Positions 41,244-53,064 of a stretch of DNA of 64,000 nucleotides are shown piece by piece. The notes below the pieces were generated by a model, which ran no database searches, had not been told where the DNA came from, and was given only the letters and a program-made list of their open reading frames with translations. A program made the position numbers and the translations under genes. The first letter of the stretch is position 1, and the number at the start of each line of letters is the position of its first letter. The stretch lies in contig NC_134400.1 of the NCBI RefSeq assembly GCF_050003625.1, forward strand, positions 44,750,557-44,814,556. The letters run 5' to 3'. Origin of the DNA: Haematobia irritans (taxonomy: Eukaryota; Arthropoda; Insecta; Diptera; Muscidae).

Positions 41244-42556
41244 AACTGCAGTTTATGGGCCCCTCACCGAATTGCTTAAAATTAATATATGTTGTGTCAT
41301 TCGATTAGCTGATTCCAACAAAGTGACCCATACCCGGGGGAAGTACCCGGGTCTTGAGATATAGCCCTCCAAAGGGTCAATAAAAACTTGATATATCTCT
41401 TTTGTTTTTTGCCCAAGCGTGACAAATTTGGTATTATATGAAAGCTTATTCAATGCACTTTTATACTGTATATATATTTTTTTAATTTAATTTAGTTTGG
41501 GAGATAAAAATAAAAAAAGAACATTTTTACCCAAATTTTTTGTTTTTTTTCCTTATATCTCAAAAACGCTTCGATTATACCCTTACATTTTTTATATATA
41601 GATTGAAAGCCTATATTCTGGCGTTTTGATTGATATACAACATGTATTTATAGGTCCACTTTTAGTAAAGTTATGAAATTTTTATTCTGAGTAGAAGAAG
41701 TTTTATTACTGAAATAATTTTTGTATGTTATAAGTATTAACCCAAAGGGGGAGAGTAGCCGGCCTTCGGCCGGGGTTTAAGACTTTCTTCTATGGACAGA
41801 GTCCAAAGTGGGCTAACGCAGACCCAAGGGGGGAAAGTAGGCGGCCTTCGGCCGGGGTTTAAGACTTTCTCCTATGGACAGAGTCCAAAGTGGGCTAACG
41901 CTTGCCCAAGGGGGGAAATGTAGCCGGCCTTCGGCCGGGGTTTAAGACTTTCTCCTATGGACAGAGTCCTAAGTGGGCTAACGCTGGCCCAAGGGGGGAA
42001 ATGTAGCCGGCCTTCGGCCGGGGTTTAAGACTTTATCCTATGGACAGAGTCCAAAGTTGGCTAACGCAAACATAAGGGGAGAAAATATTTCAGTAATAAT
42101 ACATTTTTCTTTTTCTTCTCAGAATAAAAACTCCATAACTTTGCTAAAAGTGGACTTATAAAGACATGTTGTACATCAATCGAAAGGCCAGAATATAGGC
42201 TTTCAATCTATGTGTAAAACATGTTAGGGTATAATCGAAGACTTTTTGAGTTATAACGAAAATAAAAAAAAATAGGGTAAACATTTTATTTTTTTATTTA
42301 TATCTCCCAAACTAAATTAAATATTAATTTTTTTTGCGTATAAAAGTGCATTGAATAAGCTTTCATATGATACCAAGTTTGTCTAGATTGGGCAACAAAA
42401 GAGATATATCAAGTTTTTATTGACCCTTTGAAGGGCTATATCTCAAGACCCGGGTACTTCCCCCGGGTATGGGTCACTTTGTTGGAATCAGCTCACCGAA
42501 TGACACAACATATATTAATTTTAAGCAATTCGGTGAGGGGCCCATAAACTGCAGTT
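41244..42556. mobile_element. Foldback element with tandem hairpin core, 1313 bp
   Basis: Arms of about 470 bp (41244-41710 and 42085-42556) are inverted copies, starting AACTGCAGTTTATGGGCCCC. Inner landmarks are GACCCATACCCGGGGGAAG, GATATATCTCTTTTG and AGCCTATATTCTGG. GAGC flanks both sides (41240-41243, 42557-42560), consistent with a 4-bp duplication. No coding sequence. The centre is the tandem array at 41742-42075. The arms differ at scattered positions, so the palindrome is not an assembly mirror. Confidence 0.85.
41742..42075. repeat. Four tandem 82-83 bp units with GCCGGCCTTCGGCCGG hairpin
   Basis: GGCCTTCGGCCGG starts at 41761, 41843, 41926 and 42009. Each unit reads AAGGGGGGAAA, the hairpin, GGTTTAAGACTTTCTCC, TATGGACAGAGTCC and AAGTGGGCTAACGC. 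GC content is far above the surroundings. Confidence 0.93.
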
Positions 42557-42560
42557 GAGC

Positions 42561-43117
42561 CATCGTTTCTTTAGCTTCCCCGAGAATGGGATTAAAATTT
42601 GGTTCATGACTTCATTCCTCATTTTCTTCTTCTTTATTTGCATATTCGATCTCCGAATGTTAGCAACCATTATTTATAATACAATTATATATCATTGTTA
42701 AATTTTTTGTTAGATATTTTAGGGTATATTTGTACATTTTTTCTTATCTCCAAAAAAAAACCTAGATCAGTAAGATTGGAGCAACCATAATTACATGAAG
42801 CTCCAGAAAGGCATTGGTAGATTTGAAGTGTTAACAAGTATAATTAATGCCTAGAATTAAATTTGTCATTGCCTTCAAAAGAGACATGTGTAAATTTAAA
42901 ATTTTTCTTGGTGAGCCACCTTTTGAGATCTGAGAACAGGAAGCAATCTCTGGGACTAGATTTGTACGAAGAAGCAATTCCACTTATGGTTTTTTTACTG
43001 AATGGGGAGACGACACATTATTTTGATGGTCGTCCCTTCCCGAAATCATTCTCAATTCAAAATTCAGATCCCATAACCTTACCAGTCATTTTTTTGTGTG
43101 TTTGGACTTCACTTTCC
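42561..43117. other. No gene recognised
   Basis: AT-rich with no element ends. The 42863-43216 frame runs into the Harbinger-type MITE and has no similarity I can name. Confidence 0.45.
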
Positions 43118-43120
43118 TTA

Positions 43121-43484
43121 AGGCCGGTATGCACCTCTAGCGAAAAATTTCATTCCCATAAGAAATGCATTGCTATTTATGCTAACGAAATTTTCGGTAG
43201 CGTTCAATTTCGTTAGCTGGTACGCACCTCTAATGAAAATAACAGGGTTGTCAAAAGCATATTTTGGTAGCAAACATTTAATTTATTACAATCATTGTGT
43301 GCGTAAAAGTTTTAAAAGGTCTGTAAATAATAAACAATTTATTTGAGGAATATTTGGAACATATATTAACAATTTTTAAAAGCGATTAGCTGGTTTAAAA
43401 TTTGTGTACACAGCCCTGTTTTTTTGTTGTAGACTTAAATAAATTTTTGCTACCGAAAATTTCGCTAGAGGTGCATACCGGCCT
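43121..43484. mobile_element. PIF/Harbinger-type MITE, 364 bp, TTA duplication
   Basis: AGGCCGGTATGCACCTCTAG and CTAGAGGTGCATACCGGCCT are perfect 20-bp inverted ends, continuing as CGAAAA/ TTTTCG. TTA flanks at 43118-43120 and 43485-43487. Related fragments lie at 27600, 39716, 47460 and 47940. Confidence 0.88.
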
Positions 43485-43487
43485 TTA

Positions 43488-45233
43488 TGTAGTATACATG
43501 GTACTCTCGATTGGACTTGGAGTGAAATACGGAGTCAGAAACTTGCGTCTATTACTTCGTGAATGATCATACCTATACCTAGTTGATATATTTACAATTC
43601 AATTTTACAGTCATTGAATATTATTTTGTGGATTTTTTAACTGTTTTGTAGATAACAACCTATTTTGGGCTTTCACCATTCGTTTTACAAGTTCTAATGT
43701 TAGCATACAAATCCTTGAATGTTGATTTTCCTAAATCAGTGTCTGTGATCCCTCACAATAAGTTCGGAATAATTTGTCCGTAAGGAAACCGAGAGGAAAA
43801 AGTAGTAAAACACTACACAAGAAAGAAATCGTACTAAATTGAGTGCCGGTGCTATTCTCAATAAAGGAATCTGTATGTTAGATTGTAATAACACAGTTAG
43901 TGAGTTTCTCTCTTATCATTGTGTGCAAACCAATTCTTTTTTTAGCTCAAAGCCTAGTCCAAACGGCGTGTCACACTATATGTGTTACCATTTAAAAAGT
44001 AGTACTGCGAGGAAACCCATTTTGATGATTGACCGAAACAAGTTGAATTCACGAGCCTTTTACATACAAGGTGGCAATGCAAACCATCGCACCAAGGAAA
44101 GCATTGTTTTTTATTCTAAAAATTCGTAATGCACTAAACTATTTTGGTCAATTATGCACTTGGTCAATTATGCAAATTCGACACCTGTGTTATACCAGAC
44201 TAAACAACTATTATTATACTATGGAAGGCCATACGTCATCCAACATCATCAATTATGTTTGTCGTCATTTTGTTCGACGACAGTTCCGTAGACGCCTTAT
44301 ATATGTCAAAATCTGGGTTTGCTACGATGTTTTGTTTAACATTTGAAAAATAATGAAATGATATACGCAATTGATTTTTTTTTTGTTTTGTTGAATTCTA
44401 TTTGCATTCATCTATAGTTTAAAAGAAAAATCCAATCAATATGCATTTTAAAGTGTTTGTATTGTCGTGACCAAGTTTTTAGTTTGCTTTTCGAAACGGA
44501 TTTCATCTAGAAGTTCCAGAAAGTGAATCTCATTTCTATTTGCATTCATCTATAGTTTAAAAGAAAAATCCAATCAATATGCATTTTACAGTGTTTGTAT
44601 TGTCGTGACCAAGTTTTTAGTTTGCTTTTCGAAACGGATTTCATCTAGAAGTTCCAGAAAGTGAATCTCATTTCTAATGTAAATAGTGACACCCATTATC
44701 ACAATTGTTGAAACTATAGAAGTATGGCATAGTGAGTAAATAAATCGGCATTTTAAAATAATCCGCCGTTTTGAAAAAAAAAAACACATTATGGGTATGA
44801 GCTTTTGAAGTCACAGCCACTCAACAATGTATGGCCTTAACCCTCCACTCTCTATTTTGTATGAGATTGCGGATGCTTGTTTTGCGTGCTTTTGCGTTTT
44901 ATTTCAAAGAAACGAAAGTCTACACATACTGTCATACAATGTCGTAAATAGATTTGGATTCCTCTACTTGGATTTTGATATTGAGATAATCTAATCTTAG
45001 CGTAAACAAAAATTGGATTCTGCGTCAATCATTACTAAGCCGTTGACGCCAAGAAATATAACGTAAATACAAACTAGTTCCAATGGTCAGGTGCATTTTT
45101 CATTTTTGTTGTTTAGACATTATGTGAATTACTCACGAGCCCCCGTTGTCATATTTCTTAGACCATACATTTTTTATAATGTGAAAAAATTAACTTTCCA
45201 CTATCTCATAATTATTTTATGTTCTTTGTTTTA
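43488..45233. other. Dph1 5' flank; tandem 139-bp duplication
   Basis: 44398-44536 and 44537-44675 are nearly identical direct copies (CTATTTGCATTCATC ... AGTGAATCTCATTT). The rest is featureless. A TTCTTTGTTTTAG acceptor at 45234 suggests a 5' UTR intron ends here. Confidence 0.6.
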
Positions 45234-45242
45234 GCTATCATC

Positions 45243-46681
45243 ATGTTGGATATCATCCAACCAAATTCTGATATAACCAATGCCTCGCCCCACACTTCAA
45301 CTGATGTCGTAGTGGTGAGAGCTAAACCGAAAAAGGTATTTAAACCCAAGGCACGTTTAAACCGTATACCGCAGTCTCTGCTCGATGATCCTGTGTTACA
45401 AAAAGCCATAGACCGTCTACCAGCAAATTACAATTTTGAAATTCACAAGACTATATGGCGTATCAAGGAAATGAAAGCAAAACGTGTTGCCCTCCAATTA
45501 CCGGAAGGTCTTCTGATGTACGCCATGGTAATCAGTGATATTATCGAAAGTTTTACACAAGCTGATACTGTAATAATGGGCGATGTTACTTATGGAGCCT
45601 GTTGTGTTGATGATTATACTGCAAAAGCTTTGGGGGCTGAGTTATTGGTCCATTATGGTCACAGTTGTTTAATACCTGTCGATCAAACAGAGGGCATTAA
45701 GGTTCTTTATGTGTTTGTCGATATTAAAATCGATCCTTTGCATTTTTTGGATTCAGTGAAATTGAATTTTAAACCTGAAGATGGTCAAATTGCATTGGTT
45801 AGTACCATACAATTTGTGACAACATTGCAAGCAGCTTCACAAGAACTTAAAACGGCCGGTTATGATGTGATTGTGCCTCAGGCAAAACCTTTAAGTCCTG
45901 GAGAAATACTGGGCTGTACATCTCCCACTCTGCCGGAGACGACAAAAATGATTATCTATTTGGGAGATGGAAGGTTTCACTTAGAGTCGGCCATGATCGC
46001 AAATCCCAAGATAAAGGTGAGTTTTATTACTTTAAAGTGAATAAATTAGTTTACATCCTTTCCATCCCTTTTTAGGCATACAAATACGATCCATATGAGA
46101 AAAAATTCACCATCGAGGAATACGATCATAAAACAATGCAAGACATGCGCTATAATGAAATCGATAAAGCAAAAAATGGCAAGAAAATTGGTATTATATT
46201 GGGCACATTGGGACGTCAAGGTAGCGCTAGAGTTCTTAAGTTCCTTGAAAAGCGTATAAAAGCCAAAGGTTTCGAGTCCACAACGATTTTGCTATCGGAG
46301 ATTTTCCCCCAAAAATTAGATTTATTCGAAGACATAGATGCTTTTGTACAAATTGCCTGCCCACGTTTATCCATTGACTGGGGATCTGCCTTCAATAAGC
46401 CGCTTTTGAATCCCTACGAACTCTCTGTGGTATTGGATGATGTCGAATATACGCCACACAATAAAGCACCTAAACAGGATTCATATCCCATGGATTTCTA
46501 TGCCAGTGGAAGCCTCGGCCCATGGACACCAAATTTTAAACCTCCTGCATTGGGTGAATGTGAGAATAAACCTTCGGCCGCATGTTGTGGTCGATGTACA
46601 CGAGCCGAACTGGAAAAAGATGACGGTGATATCATGAAACAGGCTGCTCTTGATGATATTCTAGATTTCAAAAAAGGATAA
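45243..46681 (+). CDS. Dph1: 2-(3-amino-3-carboxypropyl)histidine synthase subunit 1 (diphthamide synthesis)
   Basis: Exons 45243-46016 and 46076-46681, split by a 59-bp GT-AG intron at phase 0, give 459 aa, close to human DPH1 (443). I start at 45243 rather than the in-frame ATG at 45219, because the latter lies in a polypyrimidine-AG acceptor that must belong to an upstream intron. The protein is a [4Fe-4S] enzyme. With DPH2 it transfers the aminocarboxypropyl group of S-adenosylmethionine to the target histidine of elongation factor 2, the first step of diphthamide formation in the cytosol. Cysteines expected to bind the cluster are in [28 protein letters not shown] and [27 protein letters not shown] and [12 protein letters not shown] are conserved family blocks. 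The C terminus has an acidic tail. No damage is seen. Confidence 0.95.
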
Positions 46682-49600
46682 ATACAAAGGGCTATCACAG
46701 GAACTTTGCACACCAGACTTCCATTGGTATTCTATGTACGTCAATGGGGAAAACTATTTTGCATGTCGGATGTGATTGTGTCTCCTGCTTTAAATATAAA
46801 TAGATCTTATCAACATATTGTGTGTATATGCATAATCATAATGTAAATAATGTATTTCTCAATTTTTGGAGACTTAAGTTTTAGCTTAAATCATGAGTTT
46901 TTATTTTATATTAGTAAGGCATCATACATAATATTTGCGACATATTTTTAGTTCCTTTATTCTCATCTATCTTTTTTACTAGATAAACTTTTTTAGTTAA
47001 AATTTTAAAATTTTTGTTTTTTATTCAAACTAAATGTAGAGTATTTGATATCATGTCAATATTTGCTTGAACAACAGACCCTAGCAAATAGTCAATAAAA
47101 GGAATGATAAAAACTATTTTCTTAAATCTTTTAATTACCATTAATATTTGAAAAAAATGTATTGGGCGAACAAAATGGATTATTAAATTCCATATTACTT
47201 AGCCAGAATTCATGTTAAATGAAATCATTATGCGCCCAATGGATTTTCCTATTTTCTGTCGACTTCTTACTAAATTTGTCTATTGTTTCTACTAAAGAAT
47301 TATTTTGTTTCCTGTTTTACACCCTATGAAAGAGCCCCTCAAAATCAAATCATTTATTTGACCAATTTAGGTCAAATAGTAAAATAATGGCATTTTCTTA
47401 ATATATTATCTATAAAGAAGTTATGTAGTGAGTTTCAAATGGTAAATAATCGATAACATGGTAACGAAAATTTCGCTAGCAAAAATGGTAGCAGAATTTT
47501 AGAATTGCATACATCAGCAATAGATAATGATGCTCAATTCCATGACAATAATACATTTTAGTCACATTTCTTATGAAAGCGAATCATAAACAATCGATAA
47601 TAACGTATCTATCAATTTGCGGGTAGCTGACCTTGCAGCATAGGGAAAGTACCTAGGCAAGCAAATACCCCATAGGAACAAATATGTTAACATCGTTGTA
47701 ATCGACTGTTTCCTGTAAGAATCACATGTTCTATTGGCACTCCAACAACATTTTTGTGTGTTTAAAATATCATAAAATAAAATATCAGAAGATGAGAAAC
47801 TGAGCCTGAAATAGCGGGTTGTCACTAACATAGTTTTAGAATTTCTTTTGGGAGAAACTGTAAATGATCGATAATAGCGTGTTCTGGAATTTTGGTTAGC
47901 AAATATAGCAATGGGTTTTCATAGCGCAGCAGAAATTTCGTTAGAATTGTATACCAGCTCTATAGAACAGAGTTGAATTCAAATGTATTTCAAACCAGTG
48001 AATTCCGATAGCTTCTTTGGAATTGCCTGTTATCGAATATATCGATTGGTCAACAAGTGGCAAATATTTAAACATCTGTTTATGTTTATTTATATTCTGC
48101 TACAAAGCCTACTTCTAAAGTAATATAAATAAATTATTTCTGCAAGTTTTATATCATTTCTTAGCAGGATAAATTTTGTATTCATTTCATTGCCAACGCC
48201 ACTAGATATTGATGTTGTAATTTCGCTGTAATTCGCTTCGAATTTTTCAAAAATGTTAAAAAGCAACAATCAAACGAGGTAATGTAAAAATTTTTATCTA
48301 CAAACATTAATCCCATTATTCACGCTATCCCCGATGTGATAAATTCTATGTCCAGTTTTGTATCATTTGAATTTGCAAGTGAACTACAAACTGCAAACTG
48401 ATATCACGCAATATATTAGCAAGATCCAAATTAATTCGGCTGCGATTAGTGGCTGGCTATACCCAAGATGTTGGTTTGAGTGGCTTCTTAGACAACTTCT
48501 TACGACATTCTGTTTTGACAATATGTGCGTTTGGTTTGGTTAATATGTACCTTTTTTTCTCGAAATAGTATCGGAACAAGAATTTTGAAGTTTGATCACT
48601 CATTTAGTTTAACTTCATGTAGATCGATGTCTTGATTTGTCTTCATCTTCATCTCAGAACGACGTATAGTAGATTGCAGCAATAAATCAATTTTATGCTA
48701 TAACTTAAGAGTGGAGTAGATAACATAAGTGTTTTTCGACTTGTGATATTTCTTTATTTGCTGTGGTAGAAAGATGGGATGTATGGGAATCAAAATGTCG
48801 ACTATTGACTTCTGGCTTATTGCAATATCGAAGTTTTACGTTGCATCTATATCAAAATGAACTGAATAGTCTAAGTGAGGCTGAAAATAAATCGGGCTGC
48901 CAATTTAACCTAACCTTCTTCGCATCTTCCAACTTTTTGATGTATTTTCAGAATGAAAAGAGAATGCCCATTTAAATCAAATTCGAATTTTTCGTTAATA
49001 TTCGATTAGGTGAATTTCGTCACTATATAAATTGAGCAACCAACATCGTAATTTCTCTGTATTGAAATTAATCAAAAATATTTTGAAAAATCTACCAAAA
49101 AGCCAAAAATTTTACCAATCAACCAAACATTACAAATCCACCGTTTTTTATAGAATTCTACCAACTGTGGCAACCGTGATCCCTAATCTGGTAAGTGTGT
49201 AAGGTATTGGGGCCATGGTTGTCACGTCAAAGTTAGTAGAATTCTACCAAAAATGGCAGAAATGTTTTACTGTTTGGTAAAATTCTTGGCGTTTTGGTAG
49301 ATTTTTTTTAATATACTCCCGCAACTTAAGCTTCTCTATTATAACAACTATTTTTTACGAATTTCAGTTCATAGAATTTAGGTTGAGATAGATGATAGGA
49401 TATGGCCATGAGTGCTATCAAGATTTATTGCAAAATTTAGTCATAATCTTTAAAATGTTTAATTTGCTGTGCTCTCGTGTGACCATCAAAGTCCAAAGTG
49501 ATAACATCTCCCTTTTTTTGTCAATTTTAATATTCAGAAGTTTAGTGATAATCTTCAAAACTTTTAATTTGCTGTGCTCTCGTGTGATACCAATACAGAC

Positions 49601-52427
49601 CACCAAAGTCCAAAGTGATAACATCTCCCTTTTTTGTCAATTTTAATATTCAGAAGTTATCGTTTTCTGATAACGCGTTTCTGTTTTGCAAATTCATAAA
49701 ATGTAAATTTTTTCTCCCCAATTAAAAATCAAATAAAATCAAAAAACGGTCTCATTACATTTTTTTAAGGTAAAATTGATTTGTCAGTAGGATATAGAGA
49801 TACGTTATAGATATCATATTTATTTAATTTTTAATTATTATTATTAGTGTTTAAGAAATATTTGAAGTTTAACCAATAATATATTTTGTAACGAATAGGG
49901 CCACTATGAGGCTATGTTACTAATAAAGTTGAAATAAATAAATAAAAAAAGGAGGAGGAGGATATTACGAAATTTTAAGATACTATTTTGTATGAAATTC
50001 AATCAGAAACTAAATATAAAGAAAGCCCAGTTTTTCGATTTCATAAACAAGATCAATGTGGTATATAATCTTAATTTCTTAATTAATAAACAATTTCTAG
50101 TTAGTAAAAGAGAAAAAAAAGAACTTTGAAAGAAGCTCATTTGTCCTATACCAACCGTTAATAGCTCATTCACATTAGGCTCGAAATCTACTAAAAGTGG
50201 ATTTGAAATCCCTGTTTTACAAATTAATTATTATGCATATTATTATAATTTTCGTACGAGCTTATTGGACATGAAGATGAACGAATTGGTATTATTTAAA
50301 AGAAAAAATGCCAGATACCTATCTACACAAGCCTGGCTGTGCAATTTCCGTAGCCTTCAGTATTTTTTAATTTGGTAAGATTTTTTTGAAAATTTTGTTA
50401 AAATATTTTACTCATGTTTAACTGTGATTGGGACATCAACAATATTGAAAATCTTTAGGTTGATATAATGTTATTTGTGTCACACCCACAGAAATTTTTA
50501 GTAGCAAAAGCGTACCAGTTTGGCTTTCTAAATTGCGTGAAAACTCTCAAACTTGGGCACTCTGAAAACCGGACACCTCCCAAAAATGGACAGTTGTCTG
50601 GGGACGTTTACTATATTAACATTCAGTCCATTGTGATACAATATTATAGGGTAAATAATCCAGCCTTCAAATACCTGTTAGATGTATTAGCAGCCCACAT
50701 TCCACCTCAACGCAAGTCTTTTGGATTATCTCCACTAGTAAGATTAGGTGCTAAGCTTCTTTGTCGAAGGTGGCTACCAAAAAGGGCGTAGGAAAGATCG
50801 AGACATATCTGTGGCCCAGAGTAGCCTGAACAAAGTTCATAAAGATGTCATAAATATATTTAAAGAACACCTATGCCCGAATTGGATATATTTCATCAAA
50901 ACGGAAGAAGAAAACTAGTAAATTTCTTCAGCTTTTTAGGCCACGCGGGACACATGTTCGCATTATTGCTCCTTTAAGAAACAAGCACCTACATTAAAAC
51001 AGAAAGGGATACTATTATGGTTTAAATGTAAAACCTTTATTTTCTATATAAATTTTTTTTTAAAATATGTACAGATCTGTGACCATGAGTTGAGCGGTCG
51101 GTAGTTGGATGCATCCCATCATCAATTTTAATTTAAGGTTTTTGACCGGAAATTACAGAGAAATGATGCATTTTGGTTACAACTTCCTTGATTTTTTGGG
51201 GGGAATTATTCCCAAAAAATGTCATCGTTTTTCCCTTTTTATTGTCATTTGTAATACCAATTTTTCCCCAAGGGAAACATTTCCCATTTTCGAAGTTGGT
51301 TTAGAATAAGGGAAAAGGGAATAAAGAAAAATTCCCCAGGGAGATTTTATTTAGAATAGGGGAACAGGGAATAGGGAAAAATTCCCAGGGAGTTGTTATT
51401 GAGAATTGGGCTATATAAGTTTTTTTTTTTCGGCGCGAAACCCGAACATTCCGCAGTTGCCTCAAAATTGGTTCAGATTAAAATGTTTCCCATATTTTTT
51501 ACTAACATAGTGTACCATCCCAGGGCATTAGGCGACTTAGTCTATAGATTATAAATTTTGTTCAGATGGAGTCAGATTTAAATGTATGTATTTCGGACAA
51601 ACACATTTATACACAGTCTTACACAAGTTTGCATACGGTTTAAGAAATTGTATTTTCTTTAATTAATAAAATATAATAAAATATGCACATACGTATATGC
51701 TTTAGATTATGTAAATTAATTTCAAGAACAAAGTATTTGTCAATTTTCAAGAAGATTTTTTTAGTCTGTATTATAAACAACAACAAGAAACATGTTTAGT
51801 TATAAGGTAAAAACCTCAAGGGTATGTAAACTTATGGAGGCTGTGTATATAGCACCCAACACATTTGACGGATTTGATATAGTATCGAAAATGTGGATTT
51901 ACAAAGTGGTGCAGGGTATAATATAGTCGGCCCCGCCCGACTTTAGACTTTCCTTTTTTTAATTTTTGTCGAACGAAATCTTGTCTTTCTTGGTGTAAGA
52001 AATAAACCGTGTTTTTGTACCTCCTTATATTTTCCAAAAGTCGAGTATTAAATTCGAGTTTAGCCGCTGAAATCGCCATTTTTCACGATTACTTTTCTCT
52101 AATAATCAATTAAAAAGGATATAAACTTTGCTTTAGGATATTCTCCATTACGTTTTAATTTCGACTTTAGCTGTTAAACTCGAACTAAATAGCCATCTTA
52201 AAACCGGAAATTGGGCTAATTTTTAATGCATTTTAGAAAAAGATCAGCTTGTTGTAAAAATAAAACAAAAACAAAGCTGGTAAAGAGTTTGCTATTTTTC
52301 CGTCCCAGGTGCAATGATGAATGCTGAGGGATTTTTTTGGTGTTGGTCATAATGATATTTGTAATGACTGATTTGTGGCTTTGGCTGATCTTTTGGCAAA
52401 CACACAATTGTCAACAAAGTTAAAATG
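46682..52427. other. Long intergenic stretch with repeat fragments only
   Basis: Holdings: LINE/SINE 3' end at 48858-48917 (+, AACTGAATAGTCTAAGTGAG...GGGCTGCCAATTTAACC + TAACC); ends of the CACGGTTGCCAC family at 49085-49180 and 49218-49310; a tandem duplication of about 112 bp at 49438-49660 (TTGCTGTGCTCTCGTGTGA, TCCAAAGTGATAACATCTCC); the repeat shared with position 68 at 50163-50216; GTCGGCCCCGCCCGAC hairpin-type terminus at 51900-51960. I see no gene. A short ATG frame ending at a GTAATG donor at 48284 does not connect by phase to the exon at 53065. Confidence 0.5.
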
Positions 52428-52918
52428 ACACTAGTTTACAAAAAAAAGTTCATGTACACTTGATGAGAGGCAACTTTTCTTATGTATTTTGATCTGCTGA
52501 ATTCGAAAGAAAAAAAATATGGAACAGTTTTTGAGATATCCCGTTATTTTTAGTTTTTCGCTTTTTTTCACTAAACAAATTATATCTCGAGTTAGAAAAG
52601 GTTTTAAGATGACGAATAACCGTTTATAATTGAATCGGTGATAAGTTAAGTGGTTCAAAAAGTATCGATGCGAAAAGACAAAATTTTCAAAACATCGTAT
52701 TTTACAATGGACCATTCCGATTATTTGTCATCTTAAGACCTTTCAATTAAGTACCAACAATGATATAATCGGACATTTGCAACTCGAGATATAATTTGTT
52801 TATTGAAAAAAGAGCAAAAAACTAAAAATAACGGGATATCTCAAAAACTGTTCCATAAATACATAAGAAAAGCTGACTCTCATCAATTGTACATTTTCAG
52901 TGTAAACTAGTGTTATCA
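52428..52918. mobile_element. Foldback-like element, 491 bp
   Basis: ACACTAGTTTACA at the left is complementary to TGTAAACTAGTGT at the right. Further paired blocks are TGATGAGAGG/CTCTCATCA and GAGATATCCCGTTATTTTTA/TAAAAATAACGGGATATCTC, spanning arms of about 150 bp. Non-coding; no clear target duplication. Confidence 0.75.
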
Positions 52919-53064
52919 GTGATTTTTGCATGAGTGTGCTACAGTTTTATTATTTTCATAACTTGATAATCTATTTTACTTTTATGGACACAATCATCGT
53001 GTGTATTTCTAAAGTCAAAACAATTGCATTTGTGTATTCTTTTTTTTACTCTAAAGTATTTTAG

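Noticed and set aside
45219..45242. Upstream in-frame ATG as the Dph1 start
   Set aside because: It lies within a TTCTTTGTTTTAG splice-acceptor tract and would add a hydrophobic MFFVLAII prefix not expected for this cytosolic enzyme.
48254..48285. Short ATG exon (MLKSNNQT) ending at a GTAATG donor as first exon of the pallidin-like gene
   Set aside because: It leaves two bases, whereas the 53065 exon needs one; joining gives a stop after a few codons.
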